Positions 14,746 to 22,912 of a stretch of DNA of 32,748 nucleotides are shown here, in pieces (the stretch's first letter is position 1; each line of letters starts with the position of its first letter). This DNA is from a virus. Below the pieces are notes generated by a model, which did not search any database, was not told where the DNA came from, and worked only from the letters and a program-made list of their open reading frames with translations. The position numbers and the translations under genes are program-made. The stretch spans positions 1 to 32,748 of IMG/VR virus record IMGVR_UViG_3300012264_000012. One strand, 5' to 3'.

Positions 14746-14751
14746 TTTTTT
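14706..14751 (-). promoter_or_regulatory. Programmed -1 ribosomal frameshift site with hairpin
   Basis: The heptamer A-AAA-AAC (14751-14745) lies in the right phase in codons CCA AAA AAC. Six bases later a hairpin starts: arms at 14738-14725 and 14719-14706 pair over 14 bp (two G-U pairs) around loop AATGA. The zero-frame stop TAA (14730-14732) is inside the stem. Confidence 0.9.
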
Positions 14752-15116
14752 GGCTCGCCATCCTCGCTTTCGATGTTACGAGCCGTCCCTTTGAACATCG
14801 CCTCGGTGATTGCTGTCTTATATGCTGCCAATTCCAACGGCGAAGTGAGCAATTCCACTTCTTCCTCGGTCAGCAGATCTTTCGGTTTTTCCTTATTCCT
14901 AAGGTTGTGGATGAGGATGGGCTGGTTGGCGAGAAGCGTAATCAACCAAATAATCTCGTCCAAAGCCATCTCAAAGTTTTCTGACTTCATCAGCTTTTCA
15001 CCGAGATTCTCCAAGCCGCCGTAGCGTTTGGCGATTTCCTTTGTGGCACGGGTGGACAAGACCAGCTCGTAATCCTCACCGCCAATTTTGATGAAGGCAC
15101 TACGTTCGTTATCCAT
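14730..15116 (-). CDS. Tail assembly chaperone (gpG-like), zero-frame product
   Basis: A 128-aa, mostly helical acidic protein. It begins MDNERSAFIKIGGEDYELVL and contains a Thr-Lys-Glu helix (STRATKEIAKRYGGLENLGE) typical of phage tail assembly chaperones of this class. It lies between the major tail protein and the tape measure, the fixed place for this function. It ends after EPKNAEVG; near the end the -1 slippery site allows a longer product. Four bp separate its start from the stop of the major tail protein gene. It is not part of the virion in the lambda paradigm. Confidence 0.88.
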   Translation of the reverse strand: MDNERSAFIKIGGEDYELVLSTRATKEIAKRYGGLENLGEKLMKSENFEMALDEIIWLITLLANQPILIHNLRNKEKPKDLLTEEEVELLTSPLELAAYKTAITEAMFKGTARNIESEDGEPKNAEVG

Positions 15117-15119
15117 GAG

Positions 15120-15719
15120 TTAGCCCTCCAAACCCGTGTCAAAATCAGGTTCATACACCTGCGTATACCAGCCGCTGATTACATCAACCAACACATCCGC
15201 ATCGTCTTCGTTGACTTCCGCTTTCCACGGATGACGGTCGTTGCCGTCCGGCTTGTTGCGGCGAGAGACCGTACCTTCGATACTCGGTGTTGAAAAGGTG
15301 ATGCTGTCGCCCTTGGTGGCGAGGTTGGTGGACGGAACGCCGAACTTCACGCGGTACAGCCAGAAGTAGCGGTACTTACCGTTTGCTTTCTTCGCCCGAA
15401 AGCCAATAGCGACAGGGTCGCCGCCGTCCTCTGAAGCCGAGATAAGGACGCCATTTTCATCCGTGGTCGCTCCTGTCAGCTTGGCAGCGACGGTCTTTCC
15501 GATGTCGTCCACGCCAAGAGTCAGTTTGCCGTTTTTGAATTCCTTGATGATTTCGGCGGCACCGTCGTCCGCCCATAGTGTCGCTTCCGCAAGTTCGATA
15601 GATAGTTCCGCCGAGATTGCCTTAGCCAGCATTACGGGAGTGCCGTAGGTCTCGTGACCCGTGATTGGCGCTTCGGTAACCGTTGCGTAGTAAAGTTTGT
15701 CAAGCCCGATTGTAGCCAT
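15120..15719 (-). CDS. Major tail (tube) protein
   Basis: It builds the tail tube. MATIGLDKLYYATVTEA, the GTPVMLAKAISAELSIELAE segment with ATLWADDGAAE, and TLGVDDIG are characteristic of the phi13-type major tail proteins of Firmicutes siphophages; a large share of Lys/Gly/Thr with beta pattern fits. ATG 15719 has GGAGG 9 nt upstream, giving 199 aa; the frame's earlier start at 15740 reads through the ribosome binding site. The C-terminus after PWKAEVNEDDADVLVD is a short extension. One base separates its start from the stop of the tail terminator gene. Confidence 0.9.
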   Translation of the reverse strand: MATIGLDKLYYATVTEAPITGHETYGTPVMLAKAISAELSIELAEATLWADDGAAEIIKEFKNGKLTLGVDDIGKTVAAKLTGATTDENGVLISASEDGGDPVAIGFRAKKANGKYRYFWLYRVKFGVPSTNLATKGDSITFSTPSIEGTVSRRNKPDGNDRHPWKAEVNEDDADVLVDVISGWYTQVYEPDFDTGLEG

Positions 15720-15720
15720 G

Positions 15721-16062
15721 TCAATTTTCCTCCGTTTCATATTCTTTCGCCGCGTCTATGGCGAAGTGGTGGTAGCCGCTGTCATTCTCATGACCGATAT
15801 AGCGGCGATCTGTTATGGTGAACGCCGCCCCAAGCAGGGCGGCGGTAATCTGATTCTTTCTGTTGATGTAATTGCCTTTTGAAAACAGGGATATCCGCAC
15901 CTCGGACACATCAATAAGCGGAGAATTATCGCCGAATAGAGCAAACTCATCCGTCATCGGTGTGAGGACAAGGTACTCGTCCGGTGCAATTCCGCTAAAT
16001 ATGCCCGTTTCCACCGGCAGGATGGGAGAGAGCAGCGTGTTCAGTTCCTGCAAAATGCTCAT
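15721..16062 (-). CDS. Tail terminator / tail completion protein (by position)
   Basis: A 113-aa protein lying between the gp10-like protein and the major tail protein, where siphophages keep the protein that caps the tail tube. It begins MSILQELNTLLSPILPVETG and contains YLVLTPMTDEFALFGDN and SEVRISLFSKGNY, consistent with the small minor capsid/tail-joining families. No catalytic motif. ATGA overlap with the gp10-like gene. Function is given mainly by gene order. Confidence 0.7.
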   Translation of the reverse strand: MSILQELNTLLSPILPVETGIFSGIAPDEYLVLTPMTDEFALFGDNSPLIDVSEVRISLFSKGNYINRKNQITAALLGAAFTITDRRYIGHENDSGYHHFAIDAAKEYETEEN

Positions 16063-16493
16063 ATACGCTCCACCTCCTGATCGAATTTCTCCTTCATGGC
16101 TTCAATGGCTGCGTTCCTCGATTGTCTTCGGGCGGGTCTCATAAAGGGCTTCGGCGGCTGACCGTGCTTGCCGTATTCGAGGATATTGGCGATTTTGGCA
16201 TTACTGCCGCCGTCGCTCCTCGGTTCGGCGAAACCGACCTTGATATCCCAACCGGAGCCGTCCCGTTTCTGTTTAGCGGGAGACAAACCGAGGGAGTCTT
16301 CCAACTCGCCTGTGGAGCGGCTCTTTAATTTCGTGCCGCGCCCGACTACGGAGGAGAGGTTGCTTTTTGCCTTGGCAAGCACGACTTCACCGCCCGCCTC
16401 AAGCACCTTGGGGATGATTTCATCCGTCTGATCGCCAAGGCGAGAGAGTTTCAGGAGGAAATCCTCCGGCATTTTCATCTCAATTTTCGCCAT
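16059..16493 (-). CDS. HK97 gp10-like head-tail / tail-joining protein
   Basis: A 144-aa basic protein with the typical features of the HK97 gp10 family: MPEDFLLKLSRLGDQTDEII, a central GRGTKLKSRSTGELEDSL, and the C-terminal YGKHGQPPKPFMRPA, where the 'QPPKPFMRPA' motif is the family hallmark. These proteins take part in joining head and tail. The start ATG shares one base with the stop TAA of the adaptor gene (TAATG), and its stop overlaps the following start (ATGA), which indicates coupled translation. Confidence 0.88.
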   Translation of the reverse strand: MAKIEMKMPEDFLLKLSRLGDQTDEIIPKVLEAGGEVVLAKAKSNLSSVVGRGTKLKSRSTGELEDSLGLSPAKQKRDGSGWDIKVGFAEPRSDGGSNAKIANILEYGKHGQPPKPFMRPARRQSRNAAIEAMKEKFDQEVERI

Positions 16494-16822
16494 TACCTCA
16501 CTGTCCCTTCCAGCTTTTCAGCTAACACCTCGACATACATCCCGCGCCCACGCACATCCTCCGCGCTGACAATGTTGTAGCGACCATCCGCTTCGGAGAT
16601 AAAATGTGAAGTCGTGACGGTTAAGTCGGGGATTTTGCGGAATCGAAATAGCACGGTCACACTTGAAAACGCCGCATTCCCGATAATCCGCTCCCATTTT
16701 GCGGTGGTGTTGCGAACTTCCTTATATGCCTTAACCGAAGCGAGGATGCGGTCACCCGTGGTGACGAAGCCCTCCGCATCTTTGACGGGTTCGGTTGAGA
16801 TGATGTTGATGGGCGTACTCAT
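16493..16822 (-). CDS. Head-tail adaptor (head closure, SPP1 gp16-like)
   Basis: About 109 aa from ATG 16822. It contains EGFVTTGDRILASVKAYKEV and ITTx-type beta strands ending RYNIVSAEDVRGRGMYVEVL, as in the SPP1 gp16/HK97 gp7-type head-tail joining family. It plugs the connector after DNA packaging. A GTG at 16852 would extend the protein by ten residues, but the chosen ATG fits the family length better; its ribosome binding site (GGGATACGGA) is weak either way, and translation may be coupled to the connector gene that ends at 16840. Confidence 0.8.
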   Translation of the reverse strand: MSTPINIISTEPVKDAEGFVTTGDRILASVKAYKEVRNTTAKWERIIGNAAFSSVTVLFRFRKIPDLTVTTSHFISEADGRYNIVSAEDVRGRGMYVEVLAEKLEGTVR

Positions 16823-16839
16823 TTTTCCGTATCCCACGC

Positions 16840-17157
16840 TTACACACCCCACAATCTGTCAAGCCGTAAAAGCATGTTGACCGTATTCCAGACTTGTTGA
16901 GAAGCCTGAACGCTGTCGGCAAAGAAACCAGCCGTCGAGCCATCTCTACTTTCATAGAAATGGCTCGACAGCATGATTACTGCTTGTTCGGTTGTAGGCG
17001 GCATAGTATTTTCCGTGTAATAGCCCTCAACAATATGTTGATAGCTCTCGGCGTAATTGACAGCGGCGGCGATGAGCCGCAGGAGCAGGTCGTCGTCCTC
17101 AGCGTGTGCCAGTATCAGGTTTTCTTTGACTTTTGGTAACAGTTCCGTTGGCGTCAT
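16840..17157 (-). CDS. Head-tail connector protein (gp6-like, phage_gp6 family)
   Basis: About 105 aa, helical. MTPTELLPKVKENLILAHAE, DDDLLLRLIAAAVNYAESY and the later EQAVIMLSSHFYESRDG are typical of DNA-packaging/connector proteins that form a ring below the portal. ATG 17157 was chosen because GGAGG lies 8 nt upstream; the GTG and ATG just upstream are too close to that site. Follows the small head-fiber-like gene and precedes the adaptor. Confidence 0.88.
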   Translation of the reverse strand: MTPTELLPKVKENLILAHAEDDDLLLRLIAAAVNYAESYQHIVEGYYTENTMPPTTEQAVIMLSSHFYESRDGSTAGFFADSVQASQQVWNTVNMLLRLDRLWGV

Positions 17158-17172
17158 CGCCATCACCTCCCA

Positions 17173-17388
17173 TTATTCGTTGGCCGCCATCAAACCCGCC
17201 GCTTTCAGCTTGGAGAGCAATGAGTTGAAGTCTGTAACCAGACCGGCGGTATCGGTGGCGGTGCTATCCGCCTGATTCTCCGCAGCAGGAAGCCCCGTTA
17301 CCGAGGCTCCCTCCTTGATTTCCAGCGTCCCGCCAATGACGGTTTTCTCTCCGCCTTGTTCGGTATAGTTCTTTGTGCTGTAGCTCAT
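17173..17388 (-). CDS. Small head-fiber-like protein
   Basis: A 71-aa protein starting MSYSTKNYTEQGGEKTVIGG, then LEIKEGASVTGLP, a short Ala/Thr/Asp linker, and a helix DFNSLLSKLKAAGLM. I know near-identical layouts directly after the major capsid gene in Firmicutes phages, labelled 'head fiber protein'. It may decorate the capsid. ATG 17388 has GGAGG 6 nt upstream. Function not proven. Confidence 0.72.
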   Translation of the reverse strand: MSYSTKNYTEQGGEKTVIGGTLEIKEGASVTGLPAAENQADSTATDTAGLVTDFNSLLSKLKAAGLMAANE

Positions 17389-17400
17389 GTCGCACCTCCG

Positions 17401-18606
17401 TTAAGCCTTCTGCTGGAGAACTTTGATAGCCTCCGGCAGAATCAGTTTGCCGTCCACACGCTGAGTGGCAACGAAGCCCACCTGCCCAGTGACAGCGAAG
17501 AGTTCATTGAGCCGCTTAAACACGCGCCCCTGACGGTCGGCTACCCAGTAATAGCTGAAGTCTCCGAATACAATGGTCTTGGCGGCCGCAGCGATAGTGG
17601 GAACATACGCAGAGGTGTGAACAGGGCGGTTCAGGATGGTGTCAGGCGTACCCGACTGCAGGGAGGGTTGCCACAGATACTGTCCCTGTCCGTCCTTCAG
17701 CTTACGGATGGCCTTTACGGTAGCATCGTTCATAACAAAAACCGCCTTGTTGCGGTAGGGTGCCTTCAGCGAGTAGAACAGGTCGAGCACTTCATCGATG
17801 GTGACGGCGGTAGCGCCTGCCGTAGTTATGCCAAGCTGGGCGCCGCCTGTCGCGGCAAGGATGCCGGTGGGTTTGCCGGAGCCGTCGCCGGTGAAGAAGG
17901 ACTCTTCCTCCTTGTTGCCGATGCGCCTTGCGAACTCTCTGGAGATGTAGGTTTCGAGATTGAACACGCTGTCATTGAGCAGTTCCTCAGAAACCTTAAT
18001 CAGGGTTCCCAGCTTGTAGGCGCCGATGGACACCTGCCCAAAACTGTCGTCGCTGTCAGTGATGGCGCCTTCTTCATCGATCCACGAAGCCGTGCCCTTG
18101 GAAGCTACGACCGGAATTTTTCTGTCGCCGGAAGAGGTGGTGATAACTTTGGCCAGCGTACGGAAAATGTTCTCCTCCTCAAGAGCGTCCACGAGGGTTC
18201 TTTCGAATTCATCGGGGACGAGATAGCCTCCTTCAGAGTCGGTGCCGACCTGTAAAGCGTTTTTCACGACTGCATCAAGTCCTTCGTTACCACGGGTGCG
18301 CATGGCGTTCCAGAACGCCTTTTTGTAATCATCAGTAGCTCTGCCGATCTTGGCTTCGGCGGACTTGGTCGGTGCACCCAGAATGGGAGCGGATGTAGGT
18401 TTGCTCATCTCAAGGTCATATGCCGACTGATGTTCCAGACGCTCAATTTCCTTGCCGAGGGCGACCATATCGGCTTCCATCTTGTCGTACTCTGCGGCGG
18501 CTTCAGCGGGAACAAACCCGTCTGCGCCGCGCTTCTGGTCGAGGAACTCCTTGGCAGTGTTCCAGATCTTGTTGCGCTTCTCGCGCAGTTCAAGGATTTT
18601 ACTCAT
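17401..18606 (-). CDS. Major capsid protein, HK97 family
   Basis: About 401 aa. The first 100 residues are a charged helical 'delta' scaffold (KILELREKRNKIWNTAKEFL) that the prohead protease is expected to remove. The HK97 fold follows: GTDSEGGYLVPDEFERTLVD, the E-loop and P-domain region with SEELLNDSVFNLETYISREF, GDGSGKPTGIL and FGDFSYYWVADRQG near the end. ATG 18606 has GGAGG 8 nt upstream; the longer frame begins inside that site. Directly downstream of the protease gene, the standard order. Confidence 0.96.
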   Translation of the reverse strand: MSKILELREKRNKIWNTAKEFLDQKRGADGFVPAEAAAEYDKMEADMVALGKEIERLEHQSAYDLEMSKPTSAPILGAPTKSAEAKIGRATDDYKKAFWNAMRTRGNEGLDAVVKNALQVGTDSEGGYLVPDEFERTLVDALEEENIFRTLAKVITTSSGDRKIPVVASKGTASWIDEEGAITDSDDSFGQVSIGAYKLGTLIKVSEELLNDSVFNLETYISREFARRIGNKEEESFFTGDGSGKPTGILAATGGAQLGITTAGATAVTIDEVLDLFYSLKAPYRNKAVFVMNDATVKAIRKLKDGQGQYLWQPSLQSGTPDTILNRPVHTSAYVPTIAAAAKTIVFGDFSYYWVADRQGRVFKRLNELFAVTGQVGFVATQRVDGKLILPEAIKVLQQKA

Positions 18607-18625
18607 TGTCATTACCTCCATAAAT

Positions 18626-19336
18626 TTAGTGGATAATTAAATTGAGCCGCCTTTCGAGCGACTCAACGGGTACGCCTTGCGGCGCAGGTTTGGGTTGCGG
18701 TTGTTCTTTGGGCTTGACCTTATCTAGCAAGGAATTGGTGACCGCCCTGCGACTAAACGCATAAGTCGGAGTGGCTTGCTGTCGTTTGTTGTCTTCCAAT
18801 ACACCGTCAGCGAAGCCGAGTTCCATTGCCTTGTTCGCATTCATCCATGTTTCGGAGTCCATCCAGTGGGAGATTTTTACGCGGCTTTGGTTCGTCTTGA
18901 TTTGGTAGGCGTTGATGATGCTTTCTTTGACCTCGGCGAGCATATCCATCGCTTTTTGCATTTCCTCGCTGTCGCCGATGGCGACGGTCAGCGGATTATG
19001 CACCATCATCAGGGCGGTGGGAGCCATGAGGACTTTTGTTCCGGCCATCGCCACGACGCTTGCCGCCGAAGCCGCAATGCCGTCAATCTTGACTGTGACG
19101 TTGTGCGGATAATCCATTAGCATGGCGTAGATCTGGCTTGCCGCGATACAGTCACCGCCGGGAGAGTTGAGCCAGATGGTGATGTCGCCCTTTTCAGCGA
19201 ACAGTTCTGACTTAAACATCGCCGGTGTGATTTCGTCGCCCCACCAAGTGTCCTCCGAAATGACTCCGTCGAGATAGAGGGTACGTTCACCTGTGGTTTC
19301 GTCTCGCACCCAGTTCCAAAATTTCTTTACTTTCAT
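18626..19336 (-). CDS. Prohead protease, ClpP-like serine protease
   Basis: It should cut the scaffold domain off the capsid protein during maturation. ClpP-type catalytic residues are visible: Ser90 in GIAASAAS, His113 in MMVHNP and an Asp near 160 (HWMDSETWM). LNSPGGD at 57-62 is the oxyanion/strand motif. The N-terminal WNWV...LYLDGVISEDTWWGDEIT is characteristic of the phage version. The C-terminus from about 190 is Pro/Lys-rich. It overlaps the portal stop by ATGA with GGAGG 7 nt upstream. 236 aa. Confidence 0.94.
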   Translation of the reverse strand: MKVKKFWNWVRDETTGERTLYLDGVISEDTWWGDEITPAMFKSELFAEKGDITIWLNSPGGDCIAASQIYAMLMDYPHNVTVKIDGIAASAASVVAMAGTKVLMAPTALMMVHNPLTVAIGDSEEMQKAMDMLAEVKESIINAYQIKTNQSRVKISHWMDSETWMNANKAMELGFADGVLEDNKRQQATPTYAFSRRAVTNSLLDKVKPKEQPQPKPAPQGVPVESLERRLNLIIH

Positions 19337-20562
19337 GAAGTGTCCTCCGTTTCTTTCGATTTGTACGCCGCGCCCACGTCGGCCAGTTTGACCATATTTC
19401 CGTTCAGGACGTGGATGTTACCACCTTCGACATCGGTCAGCAGATTCATATCCTCCAAGCTGCGCACGTCGTTGACCGACATAAAGCCGTTTTGAATGCC
19501 TGTCGAATATCCTTGCATCCGGCTTTGGTAGTCGCCCCGAAGCAGTCCGTCGAGGTTGAATTTGATAAAGATCGTCGTTTTTTCTGATGGCAAGATGAGA
19601 GCCTGCTGTAAAGACTGCTCCCATCTGACCACCCATGGGTCGAGGGTATATTTGACGAATTCAAGGCTCTGCTGCTCGATGTTGGAGAAGCTGCTCTTTT
19701 CAAGGTCGCCGACCATGTGCGGCGGCACGCGGAATATCCTCGCTATCTCGTTGATTTGGAATTTCCGTGTTTCAAGGAACTGCGCCTGTTCGGGCGGGAT
19801 AGACATCTGGTGAAACTTGAGACCTTCCTCCAAAACAGCCACCTTGTGAGCATTCGCACCCCCAAACTGCGACTGCCAGCTTTCCCGAAGCCGGTCTGCT
19901 TGTTCCGGCTTGATGACGCCGGGATGTTCGAGCACGCCGCCAGGGTTCGCACCGTTAGCGAAGAAAGTCGCACCGTATTCTTCGGTGGCGAGTGCCATGC
20001 CGATGGAGTTCTTGGCCATCGCTATCGGTGAGTATCCAATTAAGCCGTCGAAACCCAAGCCGGGGATGTGCAGCACATTCTCGCGCCGCAGCTTCACCTG
20101 ACCCTTGTCGCTTTGATAGGTATAGACAATTTCGCCGTTATTATTGCGGTCGACCGACGTTCTGTCGGGCAAGAGCGGATAGAGGGCAATCGGAAAACCT
20201 CTGCCGTCCCTGATAATCTGCGCATAAGCGTTGCCCCAAAGTAATAGATGACTCATCAGCGTTTCACGAAACACAAATGAAGTCATCTCACGATTCGGTT
20301 CGTCATGCAGCAGCCGGTAGAGAGGATGTGACGGCTTTGTGGCTTTGCTGCCATTGGCAGTTCGCTCATAAACATGGAGCGGAAGACCCGCCACCGATTC
20401 GGCAAGGATGCGGACACAGGCATAAACTGCCGAGGTCTGCATGGCCGTGCGCTCGTTGACCGCCTTGCCGCTGGTCGTGCCGCCGAACAGGAAGCTCCAG
20501 CCGCCACCGATACGGTTTTTAGGCTTATCTCGTGAACGGAACAGCCCTGAAAATATGCTCAT
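19333..20562 (-). CDS. Portal protein, HK97 family
   Basis: It forms the dodecameric ring through which DNA enters and leaves the head. YACVRILAESVAGLPLHVYE, MTSFVFRETLMSHLLLWGNA, the EFVKYTLDPWVVRWEQSLQQ region and RSLEDMNLL are family hallmarks. It starts at ATG 20562, overlapping the terminase stop by ATGA; a GAGGGGG lies about 12 nt upstream, so coupling to terminase translation is likely. 409 aa, normal size. Confidence 0.95.
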   Translation of the reverse strand: MSIFSGLFRSRDKPKNRIGGGWSFLFGGTTSGKAVNERTAMQTSAVYACVRILAESVAGLPLHVYERTANGSKATKPSHPLYRLLHDEPNREMTSFVFRETLMSHLLLWGNAYAQIIRDGRGFPIALYPLLPDRTSVDRNNNGEIVYTYQSDKGQVKLRRENVLHIPGLGFDGLIGYSPIAMAKNSIGMALATEEYGATFFANGANPGGVLEHPGVIKPEQADRLRESWQSQFGGANAHKVAVLEEGLKFHQMSIPPEQAQFLETRKFQINEIARIFRVPPHMVGDLEKSSFSNIEQQSLEFVKYTLDPWVVRWEQSLQQALILPSEKTTIFIKFNLDGLLRGDYQSRMQGYSTGIQNGFMSVNDVRSLEDMNLLTDVEGGNIHVLNGNMVKLADVGAAYKSKETEDTS

Positions 20563-22166
20563 ATAAACAACAACCCCCTCTCGTCATAGACGCTGCCGTC
20601 AATCCCACCGCCGAGGGTTGCCCTCGCAAGCCCCATAATCAGCGCGACCACACCGTCTATCTTTTCCGTGGACTTTTTCTTGTTGGGCTTGATATTGCCC
20701 GCGGCATCTTGGTCGACGATGACATTACCCATATTCCAATCGAGGACAGGATGCTTGCCGTGCCGGATTTTGCCCTCCATCACGAATTGGTAGAAATCCT
20801 TTGAAGGCGGCGACATGGATATGAAGCCCTGACCGAAGGGAAATACCGTGAAGCCATGCTCCGCACCCAACTCCTCAAGGTCGCGACGAATCTTCTCCGC
20901 ACCGTAGCGGTCGTAGGCGATTTCACGGATTTTGAAACGCTCCGACAGCTTGCCAATAAATGCTACGATATAGTCGTAGTCCACCACATTGCCCTCGGTG
21001 GTGTTAAACACGCCCGCTTTCTTCCACACGGCGTAAGGGACGTGATCTCGTCGTGTTCGCAGGTCGATAACATCCTCCGGCAGCCAGTAGAATGGCATCA
21101 CGGTGTACTTGGTATCGCCGCCGACCGGAGGGAATACCAACACCAGTGCCGTAAGGTCGCCCGTACTGGAAAGGTCGAGACCGCAATAGCAATCCCGACC
21201 CTCATATTCGTCAAAGTCTATGTCCTCACCGCAGGCATTCCATTTGTCCATAGGCATCCACCTGATGTCGGCGTTGCACCATTCGTTCAGGCGGAATTGC
21301 CTAAAATGCATCTCCTCAGCGGGATTCTGCTTCGCCTGTTCGTAGGCGGATTGCACCGTTTCAAAGGGAATCGTCACACCGATGGAGGGGTTGACTCGCC
21401 GCCAGACAGCTTCGTCGTTCCAATCGTCATCCTCTTCAATGCCAAATACGGCAGGATAAAAGGACGGGTCAACCTTCGAGCCATCCATAACCGCCTTGGC
21501 CTTTTGGTGGATTTCGTAGCAAATGCTCGTCTTGTCCCTACCTGCCGTGGTGATGAGGAAGTAAAGCGGCTGCCGTCTTGCATCGCCCGTGTACTTTGTC
21601 ATGGTGTCGAATAACTCGCGGGTCTGCTGCGCAAAGAGTTCATCGAAGATAAGCCCTGACACATTGAACCCCTGCTTGGATTTTGTTTCAGAAGACAATA
21701 CCCTGTAGAAACTGTTGGTGTGCGGGAATATTATCCGCTTGGTTGAAGGTACGAGTTTTGATAGCTTTGCCAGATCACCGCATTGCTCAACCATCGCTTT
21801 GGCGGTATTGAAAACAATACTCGCCTGATTGATGTCAGCGGCGCAGGAGTAAACCTCTGCACCCGCTTCACCATCTGCGAACAGGAGGTAGAGGGCGATT
21901 GCCGCCGCCAGTTCCGACTTGCCATTCTTCTTGCCAACCTCGACATAGGCCGTGCGGAACTGCCTGTAGCCGTCCTCGCCGACGATGCCGAATATGTCCC
22001 TGATAATCTGTTCCTGCCACGGCATCAGTCGGAACGGCTTCCCGTACCATTCGCCAGTGGTGTGTTTGAGCATGGATATGAAATTGACCGCAAAGTCCGC
22101 CCGTCGTTCTTCGTATCGGCTGGTCGGCAGCATGAGTGGGGTTGGCTTGTATTTGAAATCAGGCAT
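20559..22166 (-). CDS. terL: Terminase large subunit
   Basis: It packages DNA with an ATPase and cuts concatemers with an RNase H-like nuclease. With ATG 22166 the Walker A is GKKNGKS (78-84), Walker B IFDE (Asp175, Glu176), and the nuclease acids are likely Asp331 (CGLDLSS), Asp419 (AYDRYG) and Asp504 (KIDGVVAL). ATG 22166 is chosen because AAGGAGG lies 6 nt upstream; longer frames run into the terminator region. 535 aa. Unusually far (about 4.6 kb) from the small subunit, with methyltransferases between; this separation is known in related Clostridia prophages. Confidence 0.95.
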   Translation of the reverse strand: MPDFKYKPTPLMLPTSRYEERRADFAVNFISMLKHTTGEWYGKPFRLMPWQEQIIRDIFGIVGEDGYRQFRTAYVEVGKKNGKSELAAAIALYLLFADGEAGAEVYSCAADINQASIVFNTAKAMVEQCGDLAKLSKLVPSTKRIIFPHTNSFYRVLSSETKSKQGFNVSGLIFDELFAQQTRELFDTMTKYTGDARRQPLYFLITTAGRDKTSICYEIHQKAKAVMDGSKVDPSFYPAVFGIEEDDDWNDEAVWRRVNPSIGVTIPFETVQSAYEQAKQNPAEEMHFRQFRLNEWCNADIRWMPMDKWNACGEDIDFDEYEGRDCYCGLDLSSTGDLTALVLVFPPVGGDTKYTVMPFYWLPEDVIDLRTRRDHVPYAVWKKAGVFNTTEGNVVDYDYIVAFIGKLSERFKIREIAYDRYGAEKIRRDLEELGAEHGFTVFPFGQGFISMSPPSKDFYQFVMEGKIRHGKHPVLDWNMGNVIVDQDAAGNIKPNKKKSTEKIDGVVALIMGLARATLGGGIDGSVYDERGLLFI

Positions 22167-22190
22167 CGTCATCCTCCTTCCGCGCATAAT

Positions 22191-22210
22191 AAAAGACCTC
22201 CGAAGAAGTC
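22191..22210 (-). terminator. UUCG-loop terminator-like hairpin before terminase large subunit
   Basis: On the minus strand GACTTC-TTCG-GAGGTC (22210-22195) is followed by TTTTATTAT. UUCG is a very stable tetraloop. It ends 15 bp before the terL ribosome binding site. A second hairpin lies at 22232-22255 (AGACA/TGTCT and CCCCT/AGGGG around TGT). Together they fill the 109-bp gap before terL and could act as attenuators or processing sites. Confidence 0.55.
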
Positions 22211-22275
22211 CTAAAAATCTATCTGTACGAGAGACAGCCCCTTGTAGGGGTGTCTGTCTTTCGGTTATTTCGTGT

Positions 22276-22509
22276 TTAGTTGTACTTGCTGAGGATGATG
22301 GTGTAGACCGCCTTGACCTCATCGGTGGGCTTGATATCCCAACCCCTGTCGTAGTTCACGACATCGCTGCTTTCACCGACCTTGCGTAGTGTCAGCTTGC
22401 TGATTCTACCGCCGTCGATACCGAACGGAGAGCTTTCCTTATAATGCTTGACCCAGTATTCGTACTTGCCACCTGTCGATGGGCAGGTGATAATCCCTTC
22501 ACTCCACAT
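22276..22509 (-). CDS. Small DUF7678-like protein, unknown function
   Basis: About 77 aa. The GIDGGRISKLTLRK and VVNYDRGWDIKPT segments resemble a small phage family I remember as DUF7678; the label is from memory. No catalytic or DNA-binding motif. ATG 22509 has GGGGG 9 nt upstream; a TTG two codons earlier is the alternative. It overlaps the DUF4314-like gene by 11 bp and is followed by the hairpin region before terL. Confidence 0.7.
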   Translation of the reverse strand: MWSEGIITCPSTGGKYEYWVKHYKESSPFGIDGGRISKLTLRKVGESSDVVNYDRGWDIKPTDEVKAVYTIILSKYN

Positions 22510-22912
22510 TTTCAAGTTCCCCCGTCAATATCAGATTTGAATATCGCTTGGTGTCCATGGAAATGAAGTTCGCTAATTCGTTGAACCCCATCTCCATCGC
22601 AATTTCGAACACTACCTTGGTGTCAAACATATTCGTGCGCCCCGTGGCTGCCACCTTACGGCACTGTTCTTTGACAACTTCGGCTTTTGAAAGTAGTCGT
22701 ATTTCATCTTCTCCGAAAACTACACCAAGGTGAGAACCGCTATCCCAGATAATGAAAACCGTGCCGGTGTCGTCCACGAAGTCCACCGTTCCCGTGTCGC
22801 CGGGCTTCAGCTTGGTGTAGGGGTCAGTCATGGAGACCAACTCCACACGTGTGCCCTTTTTGTGCCTTGCCCTCCGTGCTTCGAGGGCTGTTTTTGAAAT
22901 GAAATTATTCAC
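22499..22912 (-). CDS. DUF4314 plus DUF5049-like fusion, unknown function
   Basis: 137 aa with two recognisable halves. Residues about 20-75 (GTRVELVSMTDPYTKLKPGD, then GTVDFVDDTGTVFIIWDSGS) are the DUF4314 pattern, an SH3-like small beta barrel. Residues about 80-135 (VAATGRTNMFDTKVVFEIAM, GFNELANFI) resemble DUF5049, which in other phages I know as a separate small protein. The two are usually neighbours, so a fusion suggests they work together. GTG start at 22912 with GGAGG 9 nt upstream, overlapping the preceding gene by 8 bp. Function unknown. Confidence 0.75.
   Translation of the reverse strand: MNNFISKTALEARRARHKKGTRVELVSMTDPYTKLKPGDTGTVDFVDDTGTVFIIWDSGSHLGVVFGEDEIRLLSKAEVVKEQCRKVAATGRTNMFDTKVVFEIAMEMGFNELANFISMDTKRYSNLILTGELENVE

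Noticed and set aside
17356-18255. 299-codon plus-strand frame
   Set aside because: It is the antisense shadow of the major capsid gene, which has unmistakable family features on the minus strand.
20856-21614. 252-codon plus-strand frame
   Set aside because: It is antisense to the terminase large subunit with no ribosome binding site or recognisable motif.
22232-22255. Second hairpin before terL as an independent terminator
   Set aside because: No T-tract follows directly on the minus strand; kept only as a note with the neighbouring UUCG hairpin.
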